A DNA stretch of 64,000 bases, taken from assembly GCA_025517525.1 (NCBI GenBank), contig JAOPJZ010000008.1, forward strand, positions 1 to 64,000. Reading direction: 5' to 3'. Positions 8,525 through 16,462 of the stretch are shown one piece after another. Within the stretch, counting starts at the first letter, position 1. Every line of letters starts with the position of its first letter. A model generated the notes under the pieces. That model made no database searches. It saw only the letters and a list, made by a program, of their open reading frames with translations, and was not told the DNA's origin. The stretch comes from Natronosalvus hydrolyticus. GTDB lineage: Archaea > Halobacteriota > Halobacteria > Halobacteriales > Natrialbaceae. The position numbers and the translations under genes are program-made.

Positions 8525-8575
8525 GATATGTGCCAACACATATCGACGACATCAGAGTTTAGAGCCGCTCTAAAC
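8525..8575. promoter_or_regulatory. Two consecutive perfect inverted repeats before the EamA gene
   Basis: gatatgtg-ccaa-cacatatc (8525-8544) and gtttagag-ccg-ctctaaac (8557-8575) are perfect 8-bp inverted repeats 12 nt apart, ending 44 nt before the transporter ATG. Neither is followed by a T-run as in a terminator, and their place just upstream of the expected TATA/BRE region suggests operators for one or two regulators. The 296-nt interval from 8324 holds no gene that I can support. Confidence 0.5.
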
Positions 8576-8619
8576 CCAGAATAACAACATAGAAGTAGCG
8601 CAACCACTTTCGGAATATA

Positions 8620-9645
8620 ATGACTGGAAGAAGAGATATATTCCTCTTTCTCGGGCTTGCATTGGTCTGGGGAACCTCGTTCGCCGCTATCGAGGTGGGG
8701 TTGGCATCACTCCCGCCAATCCTCTTTGCGGCCCTTCGATTCGATATTGCGGCCGTCGTCTTCGCGCTGGCAGTCGTCCTCACTGGGTCACACTGGCGAC
8801 CACGGACACAAGCCGACTGGACGCTCATCGGTGTCGGGGGTGGCTTGCTCATCGGGACCCACTTCGCACTGCTCTTTCTCGGACAGTCGTACGTCTCGAG
8901 TGGAGTCGCAGCCATCGTCCTCAGTTTGACGCCCATCGTGACGCCACCGCTGGCGCTCGCATTGCTTCCCCGCGAACGAATCCGACCCCCGGCAGTCGTC
9001 GGCCTGATTCTTGGACTCCTCGGCGTCGTCGTCATCGCACTCGGTGGCGGCTCACTCGACGGTCAGGCCGTCGGTGTCGGTCTCCTCGTCGCCTCCACCA
9101 TCGCGTTCGCGCTCGGCTCCGTCCTGACCGAACGAACCGAGGGAACGCTACCAATCGTCTCGCTGCAAGCCTGGTCGATGGCGCTCGGAGCCGGTCTCTT
9201 ACACACCCTCAGCGCGTTTCACCCCACCGAATCCGCGACCGGCCTCGAGGTCGGACTCCCTGCACTCGGCGCACTCGCGTACCTCGCGCTCGTCGCGACC
9301 GGCGGCGGCTTTTTCGTCTACTTCGTCCTGCTCGAGCGCATCGGTGCGACCGAGTTGAGCCTGGTCAACTACGCCGTCCCCGTCGTCGCCGCCGTCGTCG
9401 GCTGGCTCGCCCTCGGCGAGTCGCTCACCCCCGCAACAGTCGTCGGTTTCACCCTGATTCTGGTCGGCTTCGCGCTGTGTAAACTCGGCGCGCTCTGGCA
9501 AACCGCCGCCCCTGCCGTGGGCTACGGTCCCTATCGTCCGAGCGATCCCGACGGCGTCGTCGTAAGCGGGAACGTGTACTGTTTTGGCGACGATATCCCC
9601 TGCAGCCAACGACACCCCGGCTACGACGGTACGACGGCTGATTGA
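8620..9645 (+). CDS. EamA/DMT-family transporter
   Basis: 341 residues, ten predicted helices in two EamA repeats. The first begins FLFLGLALVWGTSFAAIEVG, the second around residue 150; the family signature ALRF (residues about 37-40) and ERIGATELSLVNYAVPVV near the end are clear. DMT exporters move amino acids or small metabolites; the substrate is unknown. After the last helix a hydrophilic tail of about 45 residues carries two Cys (YCFGDDIPC), an uncommon addition that may be an extended C terminus rather than a domain. The upstream palindromes suggest dedicated regulation. It converges with leuS, ending 95 nt from the leuS stop. Confidence 0.88.
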   Translation: MTGRRDIFLFLGLALVWGTSFAAIEVGLASLPPILFAALRFDIAAVVFALAVVLTGSHWRPRTQADWTLIGVGGGLLIGTHFALLFLGQSYVSSGVAAIVLSLTPIVTPPLALALLPRERIRPPAVVGLILGLLGVVVIALGGGSLDGQAVGVGLLVASTIAFALGSVLTERTEGTLPIVSLQAWSMALGAGLLHTLSAFHPTESATGLEVGLPALGALAYLALVATGGGFFVYFVLLERIGATELSLVNYAVPVVAAVVGWLALGESLTPATVVGFTLILVGFALCKLGALWQTAAPAVGYGPYRPSDPDGVVVSGNVYCFGDDIPCSQRHPGYDGTTAD

Positions 9646-9740
9646 TTCGGCGGTCAATACCCCGACTCGAGAAAATACACCCGACAGCCCTGTCCGAGAA
9701 CAGCCTCCTCGACTCCTCGTCGAACGAAAGCCCGAATCCG

Positions 9741-12419
9741 TCACTCCTCGATTTCGATTGCCGGCCGGCCCGGTCCCGCATTCGAGAGGACGTCGTCGTC
9801 GGCCTCGTGGGCGTGGACGACCGACACCGGCGCGTCGAATTCTCGTTCGATCAGCCAGGCTGCAGCCTCGAGCGCGTCGTGTTCGGCTTCCGGTCTCAGC
9901 GTCATCGAGAGGGCTTCACGCTCGACCTGCAAGTCCTGTCCGTAGCTCGCCGCGGCGTCTCCCTGTTCACGAATGTGTGCCTGTTGCATCAGTTCGCCGA
10001 TGAGGTTGTCTGTATCGCTCTCAATCGCGATCTCGAGGGCGTCGTACTTCCATTCCGGTGCGACGACGACCTCGATCCCCTGTGGATCCTCGATTCCAGC
10101 GACGTCGATGATCTGGCGAACGTCTTCGCGAGTGTTTTCGACGAGTTTGCGGCGTTTCTCGACGTACTCGCGGTCGACCGTCGCAGTCGGCCAGTCCGCG
10201 TCGACGACGAAGCCGTCGTTGCCGAGTTCCGCGTAGAGTTCTTCCGTGAGGTGGGGTGCGACTGGCGCAAGCAGGCGGATGACCGCCGACAGTCCGCGCT
10301 CGTAGGTCTCGGCGTGTGGCTCCGTATAGTCGGCGTACTGTCGGAGCGTCCGAACGAGGTCCTGAGTTTCTCGGAGCGCCCGGTTGAACGTCAACGCCTC
10401 GTATTTTTCGGTGGCGATAGCGAGCGTCGCGTCGATTTCACTATCGACGTAACTCGAGACGGCGTCGGCCTCACCGGCCGGTTCCGTCCTGACATAGTCC
10501 CCGACCATTTCCTGTAAGCGCGTCAAGAACGCGTAGGTCGAGCGAACGCCCTCTTCACTCCAGTCGAAGTCACGTTCGGGCTGTGCGGCCTGCATCATGA
10601 ACAGGCGCGCGGTGTCTGCGCCGTACTCATCGACGATTCGCTGGGGCGAAACGGTGTTCCCCTTGGATTTGGACATCTTCTCGCCCTCGAGCTGAACCAT
10701 CCCCTGAGCCAGCAGGTTGGTGAACGGTTCGCGGTGTGTCAGCCCCTCGTGGTCGGCCAGCACCTTCGTGAAGAATCGCGAATACAGCAGGTGCATGACG
10801 GCGTGTTCGATCCCGCCGACGTACTGGTCGACCGGCATCCAGTTGTTGGCCCGCTCGAGGTCGAACGGCGCGTCCTCGAGGTCGGGGGAGACGTACCGCA
10901 GGAAGTACCAGGAGGAGTCCACAAAGGTGTCCATCGTGTCGGTCTCCCGTCGGGCCGAACCGCCACACTCCGGGCAGGTGGTTGCTTGCCACTCGTCGGC
11001 CGCATCGAGCGGATTACCGGTCGTATTGATGAACTCGGGCAGTTCGACGGGCAAGTCGTCTTCGGGAACGGGCACGGCTTCACACTCTTCACAGTGAACG
11101 ACCGGAATCGGCGTTCCCCAGTAGCGCTGGCGGGAGATACCCCAGTCTCTGAGCTGGTACTGCGTGGTGTGTTCGGCGCTCTCGATGTCGTCGGTCAGTC
11201 GCTCACGGGCCGCCTCGCTTTCCAGCCCGCTGTACTCCCCGGAGTTGACGAGGACACCGTCTTCGGTGAACGCGTTCTCGCTGACATCGGGTGCCGTCGG
11301 CTCCGCACCCTCGTCCGGTTCGGGGGCGATGACGGGCACGATGTCTTCACCCATCTTCGTGGCGAAAGCGTGGTCACGATCATCATGTCCGGGCACTGCC
11401 ATCAGCGCGCCAGTACCGACATCTGAGAGGACGAAGTCGGCGACGTAGACCGGAATCTCTTCGCCTGTCGCCGGGTTGGTCGCAGTCAACTCCGTCGCGA
11501 CGCCGTTTGGCTCATCGCCCTCGGGGTCGGCCTCGTGCTCGATGAAGTGACGGACATCGTCGTCTTCGGTAGCCAATTGCTGGCTGATTGGATGGTCCGG
11601 AGCGAGTGCGAAGTACGTCGCGCCGAAGATGGTATCCACGCGGGTTGTAAACGCCCTGACCGGTCCGTACTCCCCCGCATCGCCTCGCCCGTTCGAGGCT
11701 TCGCTAATATCGAACTCGAGTTCGGTGCCATGCTGGCGACCGATCCAGTTGCGCTGCATCTGGCGCACCGAGTTCGGCCACCCCTCCAGGTCATCGATGG
11801 CCTCGAGCAGTTCGTCGGCGTACTCGGTGATCCGCAAAAACCACTGCTCGAGTTCACGCGTCTCGACGGGAGTGTCACAGCGCCAGCAGAGTTCGGCCTC
11901 GCCCTCGACCTGTTCGTCGGCCAGAACGGTCTCACAGTGTGAACACCAGTTGACTTCAGCGTCACGCCGTTCGACCAGGCCTTCCTCGTGGAACCGTGTG
12001 AACAGCCACTGGTTCCAGCGGTAGTACTCGGGCGTACAGGTGGTGACTTCGCGCTCCCAGTCGTAGCCAAAGCCCATCGATTCCATCTGTCCGCGCATCG
12101 TGTCGATGCAGTCGAACGTCCAGTCACGTGGGTTGGTATCGCGTTCTTTGGCAGCGTTTTCAGCAGGAAGCCCGAACGCGTCCCACCCCATCGGGTGGAG
12201 GACGTCGTCTCCACACATTCGGCGATAGCGGGCGTAGGCGTCGGTAATCGTGTAATTTCGAACGTGGCCCATGTGGAGTTTGCCAGATGGGTAGGGATAC
12301 ATCCCCAACACGTACGTCGGGTCGTCGACGTCGTCGGGCGTCCGGTACACGTTCGCATCGTCCCACGCTGCCTGCCAGCGTCGTTCGACCGTCGTATGGT
12401 CGTATCCGGAGTCGCTCAT
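9741..12419 (-). CDS. leuS: Leucyl-tRNA synthetase
   Basis: 892 residues, class Ia synthetase charging tRNA-Leu. The HIGH motif is HMGH at 49-52 in YPSGKLHMGHVRNY, KMSKS appears as EKMSKSKGN near residue 580, and the CP1 editing domain occupies the middle. Zinc-knuckle pairs (CSHCE/CWRC near 160-185, CPECG near 480) are present. The MGWDAFGLPAENAA wording and overall layout are of the bacterial type, as described for haloarchaeal LeuRS, which combine it with an archaeal-like C-terminal region. The gene stands alone; a TATA-like ggtatagaac lies about 33 nt before the ATG on its strand. Confidence 0.97.
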   Translation of the reverse strand: MSDSGYDHTTVERRWQAAWDDANVYRTPDDVDDPTYVLGMYPYPSGKLHMGHVRNYTITDAYARYRRMCGDDVLHPMGWDAFGLPAENAAKERDTNPRDWTFDCIDTMRGQMESMGFGYDWEREVTTCTPEYYRWNQWLFTRFHEEGLVERRDAEVNWCSHCETVLADEQVEGEAELCWRCDTPVETRELEQWFLRITEYADELLEAIDDLEGWPNSVRQMQRNWIGRQHGTELEFDISEASNGRGDAGEYGPVRAFTTRVDTIFGATYFALAPDHPISQQLATEDDDVRHFIEHEADPEGDEPNGVATELTATNPATGEEIPVYVADFVLSDVGTGALMAVPGHDDRDHAFATKMGEDIVPVIAPEPDEGAEPTAPDVSENAFTEDGVLVNSGEYSGLESEAARERLTDDIESAEHTTQYQLRDWGISRQRYWGTPIPVVHCEECEAVPVPEDDLPVELPEFINTTGNPLDAADEWQATTCPECGGSARRETDTMDTFVDSSWYFLRYVSPDLEDAPFDLERANNWMPVDQYVGGIEHAVMHLLYSRFFTKVLADHEGLTHREPFTNLLAQGMVQLEGEKMSKSKGNTVSPQRIVDEYGADTARLFMMQAAQPERDFDWSEEGVRSTYAFLTRLQEMVGDYVRTEPAGEADAVSSYVDSEIDATLAIATEKYEALTFNRALRETQDLVRTLRQYADYTEPHAETYERGLSAVIRLLAPVAPHLTEELYAELGNDGFVVDADWPTATVDREYVEKRRKLVENTREDVRQIIDVAGIEDPQGIEVVVAPEWKYDALEIAIESDTDNLIGELMQQAHIREQGDAAASYGQDLQVEREALSMTLRPEAEHDALEAAAWLIEREFDAPVSVVHAHEADDDVLSNAGPGRPAIEIEE

Positions 12420-12746
12420 TCGTTATATAGTGTTGGACGAGACGAGGTTCTATACCTTTCCATTGTCTGAGACGGTGTCACTCACGACCGAGACGGTTAC
12501 TGACACGCGAATCACGCGCCGGGATCAGCATACCAACCCGTCGACGTTCATTCCGTTCCCGACGTTCAGAACGTTTATCGAGTGAGAATAGATCACAAAT
12601 CACTCGAGGGAAAGCGAATCGGTCGACGCACACCGTCTCAGCGGGACATTCTACGTTCTAAACGGTCACAAACGGTCAAAACGATCGCAAACAGGAGTGG
12701 ACGGCTACTGGGCTATATCAGGCACAAAGGAGGACTACCGGACGCA
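12420..12746. other. Intergenic region between divergent leuS and the DUF4382 lipoprotein gene
   Basis: 327 nt. The left end holds the leuS promoter (tatagaac-like element around 12447-12456 on the minus strand). An open frame runs in from 12582 toward the lipoprotein gene, but its residues are basic and lack a leader, so I treat it as non-coding. I see no RNA gene or repeat here. Confidence 0.4.
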
Positions 12747-13484
12747 ATGAGCGCACTCGATACCCTCCGACGACGCACATATCTCCAGCTCAGTGGCGGC
12801 CTCGCAGCGGCGGGCCTCGCGGGCTGTCTCGGTGACGAATCCACCGACGCGACGGGCACGCTCGCGACGAGCGTCACCGACCAGCCCGGCGACATCGCTG
12901 ACTTCGAGTCGTGTGTCGTGACGGTCGATGGCGTCTGGATCAAACGTCGTGACGACGATTCGGACGATGAAACCGATGCTGAATCGGACGACGAAACAAC
13001 CGACGACGGAACCGAAAACGACGACGGCGTCGAAGCGCAGGACGAAGACGACGTCGACCAGGGCGACGGACGCGAGTACCTCGAGTTCGGCGAACCACAA
13101 GAAGCGGACCTCGTCGAGTTACAGGGAGAGAACACCCAACTCATCGACGAGCGCGAACTGACGGTTGGCAGCTACGAATACCTCCAGCTCGACGTGTCCG
13201 ACGTCGACGGACAACTCGAGGATGGCGGCCAGGCCGAAGTGTCGACCCCGGGCAACGCACCGCTCCAGTTCAATCTGACCTTCGAGATTCGGGAGGACGA
13301 GCGCACTGGATTCATCGGCGACTTCACGCCCGTTCGTCGGGGCCAGACCGAACGGTACCTCCTCCAGCCAGTCGCTCGAGGCACTCGAGTAATCTACGAG
13401 GACGAGGCCGACGACGATGACACTGAAGACGGTAACGAAACGACAGATGGCACCGAAGACGGTGCCGGCGAGACGGACGAATGA
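12747..13484 (+). CDS. DUF4382 lipoprotein
   Basis: 245 residues. The start at ATG 12747 is set by the leader: twin Arg (RRRTYLQLSGG) and lipobox LAGC near residue 29, so a membrane-anchored exported protein. The mature part matches the DUF4382 pattern: LATSVTDQPGDIADFESCVV near the start and TVGSYEYLQLDV plus NLTFEIREDE later, interrupted by a long Asp/Glu insertion at about 70-110. The C-terminal 25 residues are again acidic. DUF4382 domains are extracellular beta-sandwiches of unknown role. The stop overlaps the next start as ATGA, so the pair is cotranscribed. Confidence 0.85.
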   Translation: MSALDTLRRRTYLQLSGGLAAAGLAGCLGDESTDATGTLATSVTDQPGDIADFESCVVTVDGVWIKRRDDDSDDETDAESDDETTDDGTENDDGVEAQDEDDVDQGDGREYLEFGEPQEADLVELQGENTQLIDERELTVGSYEYLQLDVSDVDGQLEDGGQAEVSTPGNAPLQFNLTFEIREDERTGFIGDFTPVRRGQTERYLLQPVARGTRVIYEDEADDDDTEDGNETTDGTEDGAGETDE

Positions 13485-13831
13485 TTCCCATCGCCGGCTC
13501 CCTGATTACGTTCCTGGTCACGCTCGCCATCGGCGGCCTGGCCATCTATCTGGCCGCTAGCTTCACCGTCAACGCCGACAGTTACTCACAGGCGATCATC
13601 ACCGCCCTTCTGGGGGCGTTCGCGTGGGCGCTGACTTCGTGGATTCCGCTTGTCGGCCCGCTCATCGCGCTCGTCGTCTGGATCGGTGTCATCAACTGGC
13701 GCTACCCCGGCGGCTGGACCACGGCGGCCCTCATCGGTGTCCTCGCGTGGCTGTCGGCGCTCTTCATCCTCTTCATCGTCGACGCGGCACTCGGCCTGAA
13801 CCTCGGTGCGTTCGGCGTGCCCGGCGCCTAA
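13481..13831 (+). CDS. Small membrane protein, probably four helices
   Basis: 116 residues, nearly all hydrophobic, with helices at roughly 5-28, 36-50, 54-72 and 78-104, the third preceded by WIPLVGP. No catalytic motifs are visible and I do not recognise a named family, although similar small proteins are common in haloarchaea. The 4-nt overlap with the DUF4382 lipoprotein suggests the two act together at the membrane or are coupled for expression; their function is unknown. Confidence 0.75.
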   Translation: MIPIAGSLITFLVTLAIGGLAIYLAASFTVNADSYSQAIITALLGAFAWALTSWIPLVGPLIALVVWIGVINWRYPGGWTTAALIGVLAWLSALFILFIVDAALGLNLGAFGVPGA

Positions 13832-13872
13832 CTTTCCGGCGAATCACCGTTCTGTTGTCTCCGGATGGGCAG

Positions 13873-13880
13873 ATTTTATC
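13873..13880 (+). promoter_or_regulatory. TATA element of hsp20
   Basis: attttatc is centred 28 nt before the ATG at 13905, giving a leaderless transcript. It lies immediately after the stop of the preceding gene, so the heat-shock gene has its own promoter. Confidence 0.5.
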
Positions 13881-13904
13881 TCCCTCGAGCGCGTACCTTC
13901 GTAT

Positions 13905-14324
13905 ATGCGACGCAATCCGTTCGAAGACCTCGAAGAGATGCTCGATCGCGTGAGCGAACAGTTCGACGGCGGCGTCGGAACGGACGGGCTACCCGTCCCG
14001 AGTTCCGTCGCCGTCGACGTTATCGACCGGGTCGACGAATACGTCGTGACGGCGGACCTCCCGGGGTTCGAAACGGAGAACATCGACCTCACGCTCGCTG
14101 ACGGTACCCTGCGCCTCGAGGCAGAAGACGTCGGCGAGGACGAAACCCTGGACGAACACTACATTCGTCGCGAGCGCACTCAGCGTTCTATCAACCGACG
14201 GATTCGACTCCCAGAGCCGGTCGACGAGGAAGCGGTTTCTGCGGGATACAACAACGGCGTCCTGACGGTAACGCTGCCCAAACTCGAGGAAGGAGACGAC
14301 TCGAAGCAGATCGACATCGAATAG
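13905..14324 (+). CDS. Hsp20/alpha-crystallin small heat-shock protein
   Basis: 139 residues. The alpha-crystallin domain spans about 35-130: VDVIDRVDEYVVTADLPGFE at its start, RRERTQRSINRRIRLPEPVD in the middle and the hallmark NNGVLTVTLPK (A-x-x-x-n-GvL motif) at the end. The N-terminal MRRNPFEDLEEMLDRVSEQF is the usual amphipathic arm. Small heat-shock proteins hold unfolding proteins as ATP-independent oligomers. An upstream ATG-like start at 13806 is in frame, but ATG 13905 fits the TATA and homologous lengths. After the stop, gcgctttcggcttttt gives a T-rich terminator-like end. Confidence 0.92.
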   Translation: MRRNPFEDLEEMLDRVSEQFDGGVGTDGLPVPSSVAVDVIDRVDEYVVTADLPGFETENIDLTLADGTLRLEAEDVGEDETLDEHYIRRERTQRSINRRIRLPEPVDEEAVSAGYNNGVLTVTLPKLEEGDDSKQIDIE

Positions 14325-14420
14325 CGCTTTCGGCTTTTTCGGCCGTGCTAACGGCAGTGGCTACAGTTTTGAATCCTCGAGACACTGGCGGAGATTCCGT
14401 TCCGCTCAGCAAATCTCGTT

Positions 14421-15227
14421 TCACTCGATGACGTGTTGAATATCGTAGGAGCCGAGGCGTCGCACCCAACCGCGTTCGGCCAGTTCCTCGAGCTCGCCGA
14501 TAGCCTGCTGGGTTCGGTCTTCGTATAGGCCTGCGGCGACGTCGATGTGGAAGACGTAATCACCCAGCCGTTCGCCGCTTGGGCGAGACTCGACGCGCGT
14601 CAGGTTGATATCCCGGTCAGCGAAGGGTTCGAGCAACTCGAGCAACAGGCCGGGATAGTTCGCGTTGGGGTAGACGACCAGCGAGGTTTTGCCGCCCGCC
14701 TGTGACCGGTTCGTCACCGGTGCCAGGACAAAAAAACGAGTCGCGTTCGAGGTCTGGTCCTGAATGTCCTGGGCCAGAATCTCCAGATCGTCGCCGGCAT
14801 TATCCGGGTGAGCAATGCCAGCCACCGTCGGATCGTTTCGCGCGTACTCGACGCCACGGGCCGTGCTCGCGACCGCCTCGAGTTGTGCATCCGGATACGA
14901 CGACTCGAGATAAGAACGACACTGGGCCAGCGCCTGTGAGTGGCTGGCGATCGTCTCGAAGTTGGGACCCTGTGCAAGCAGGGCGTGGCGAATCGGGGTC
15001 ACGATCTCGCTCACGACGGCGACGTCGTATTCGGCCAGCGCGTCCAGGCTCTCGGTGACGCTGCCCTCGATACTGTTTTCGATGGGGATAACCCCGTAGT
15101 CGAACTCCGTCTGTGCGACGGCGGCGACGATGTCGGTCACCGACTGGCGAAAGACGATATCCTCGTCGACGGCCTGCGTGGCCCGGTGGGAGTAGGTCCC
15201 TTCCGGTCCGAGTGTCACGGCTGTCAT
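14421..15227 (-). CDS. pheA: Prephenate dehydratase
   Basis: 268 residues, converts prephenate to phenylpyruvate in phenylalanine synthesis. The catalytic domain (1-180) starts TLGPEGTYSHRA, contains VIPIENSIEGSV, and ends in the conserved Thr/Arg-Phe segment SNATRFFVLA. The C-terminal ACT domain (about 190-268) carries the regulatory ESRPS motif for phenylalanine binding. It is a monofunctional enzyme, without a chorismate mutase fusion. It sits in the same region as pheS and pheT but is separated from them by two other genes, so no operon is implied. Confidence 0.94.
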   Translation of the reverse strand: MTAVTLGPEGTYSHRATQAVDEDIVFRQSVTDIVAAVAQTEFDYGVIPIENSIEGSVTESLDALAEYDVAVVSEIVTPIRHALLAQGPNFETIASHSQALAQCRSYLESSYPDAQLEAVASTARGVEYARNDPTVAGIAHPDNAGDDLEILAQDIQDQTSNATRFFVLAPVTNRSQAGGKTSLVVYPNANYPGLLLELLEPFADRDINLTRVESRPSGERLGDYVFHIDVAAGLYEDRTQQAIGELEELAERGWVRRLGSYDIQHVIE

Positions 15228-15333
15228 ATCCGTCTAACGGAGACGGGGCCGGAAAAACGTACCGAGAGGCGTCACTCGAGGGCATCAGATACAGATGGGG
15301 TCGACACCCGTCACTCGAGGGTGTAAAATACGT

Positions 15334-15351
15334 TGGTCGGATAACCGACCA
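15334..15351 (-). terminator. Terminator-like hairpin after the MC1 gene
   Basis: On the minus strand a perfect 7-bp stem tggtcgg/ccgacca with loop ttat is followed by acgtatttta, 21 nt after the MC1 stop. A second stem acaccc/gggtgt (15304-15324) follows. The two copies of cgtcactcgaggg (15270-15282 and 15309-15321) in the same interval may belong to pheA regulation instead. Confidence 0.4.
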
Positions 15352-15372
15352 CAGGATGTTTGGGGGGCGACC

Positions 15373-15678
15373 TCACTCGTCGAGGTGTTCGATACCTTTC
15401 TTCGAGACGTTTGCTTCGGTGATCTCGGCAGGCATCCAGTCCGGCTTGTCGTCGGGGGCTTCTTCCTCCCACGCCCAGCCGTCGTAGATATGGACTTTCT
15501 CCGTCCCTTTCTCTCGGAGTCGGAGTTCGACGCGGTCGGCCGCATCTTCGCTGGAGCCGGGCTCGAGTCGTCGAGCCGCCTTCAGTGCCGCCTGTCGTGG
15601 CGTGTTCCCAGAGAACACGCTCGATTCGTCGCCCGATTCGCGCAGTGCAAAGTTTCGCTTACCATCTTCACGTACCAT
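15373..15678 (-). CDS. MC1-family chromosomal DNA-binding protein
   Basis: 101 residues. It matches the MC1 nucleoid protein: KRNFALRESGDESSVFSGN, then TPRQAALKAARRLEP, LRLREKGTEKVHIYDGWAW, and PDWMPAEITEANVSKKGIE. MC1 is a monomer that bends DNA sharply and helps organise archaeal chromosomes. The start is ATG 15678, because a Shine-Dalgarno ggaggt (minus strand, 15687-15692) lies 8 nt before it; the in-frame TTG at 15699 would run through that site. A TATA element at 15712-15723 fits. Its divergent neighbour encodes another small candidate DNA-binding protein. Confidence 0.93.
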   Translation of the reverse strand: MVREDGKRNFALRESGDESSVFSGNTPRQAALKAARRLEPGSSEDAADRVELRLREKGTEKVHIYDGWAWEEEAPDDKPDWMPAEITEANVSKKGIEHLDE

Positions 15679-15686
15679 GGTTTTGT

Positions 15687-15723
15687 ACCTCCGTGTCAAC
15701 CGAGAGCATGGTTTACTATAAAG
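15687..15723 (-). promoter_or_regulatory. Promoter and Shine-Dalgarno of the MC1 gene
   Basis: Minus strand: ctttatagtaaa (15712-15723) is the TATA element, and ggaggt (15687-15692) is a full Shine-Dalgarno 8 nt before ATG 15678. The short leader implies a highly translated message, as expected for an abundant nucleoid protein. Confidence 0.55.
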
Positions 15724-15918
15724 ATATCCCCGAAAACCGAGTGACAGCGTCGGTACGTTTAAGTAGTTGGCAGTCGCTATTTTTCTGAAATATCGATAGA
15801 CGACGCCATCCTCTCGAATCTGATACGTTTTGCAGTGATGTGTGAGTGTGAGTCATTCGCTGTGTCGTAGAAAACACTTAAGTATATCCTACGGCGAAGT
15901 GCGTGGTAGATACCCGCG

Positions 15919-16116
15919 ATGGTACGGAAAAAGAAGCTGAGTCCAAGCGGTGCCAAAGACGACGACGGCAACTATCACAACGTTCACCTCAACCTGCACG
16001 AGGATGAACTCGCAGTCGCGGGCATGGACATTGGCGACGAAGTGTTCGTCCGCGTCCGAGACGGCAAAATCATCATCCAGAAAGCCGACGAAGACGAGGT
16101 CGAACACGAGTTCTAA
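15919..16116 (+). CDS. Small conserved haloarchaeal protein, AbrB/SpoVT-like features
   Basis: 65 residues: a basic N terminus (MVRKKKLSPSGAK) followed by YHNVHLNLHEDELAVAG, MDIGDEVFVRVRDGKIIIQK and an acidic tail. The pattern of a beta strand, a GDEV turn and a closing beta hairpin resembles the swapped-hairpin AbrB/MazE DNA-binding fold, but this is a resemblance rather than a firm match. No toxin partner lies next to it, arguing against an antitoxin role. A TATA-like cttaagtatatcc (15877-15889) precedes it. It is divergent from MC1 with 240 nt between. Confidence 0.7.
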   Translation: MVRKKKLSPSGAKDDDGNYHNVHLNLHEDELAVAGMDIGDEVFVRVRDGKIIIQKADEDEVEHEF

Positions 16117-16462
16117 GCCCACGCAATAGTGTGCCTAATTCGCCCATCAAGCGAGCGCAAGCGCTGTCTCTTCGGGCGTCGAACGCCTTGCTCCCTCGAG
16201 CCAAGCTATAGTAGTCAGTGAAAGTCATTGCAACCCTCTCGCAAGACGGCATCGCAAGAGGTGTGTAAATCGTTTCACTGGCTACGATAACTGCACGAGC
16301 ACGGGTTTGTTCGCTGCTGGCAACAAACGGAAAAACATCTCATGTGGTTCGTTGTCGTCGCTTCCCGGTCAGCAATCATCCCGGTGCATCGCTGACCGGT
16401 AAACGGCGATAACAATCCCTATCACACGCCGAGGCTCGAGACAACTACCGAAGATCCCTACC
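16117..16462. other. Intergenic region between convergent genes, contains repeat R1 copy 1
   Basis: 346 nt between the small AbrB-like gene and the 3' end of pheT. The only structure I can support is the inverted-repeat element at 16207-16289. The frames covering the rest lack starts or family features. Confidence 0.5.
16207..16289 (+). repeat. Dispersed inverted-repeat element R1, copy 1 (83 bp)
   Basis: Begins tatagtag and ends gctacgata. The parts agtgaaagtcattgca near the left and gtgtaaatcgtttcactgg near the right match the three other copies. The element is nearly palindromic, with an inner pair ctctcgcaagac/atcgcaagag partly diverged from the consensus cctatcg/cgatagg. No coding capacity; MITE-like. 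Confidence 0.8.

Noticed and set aside
9642..10517. 291-codon frame opposite leuS
   Set aside because: It lies antisense to the leuS C-terminal part, with no start context and no recognisable domain.
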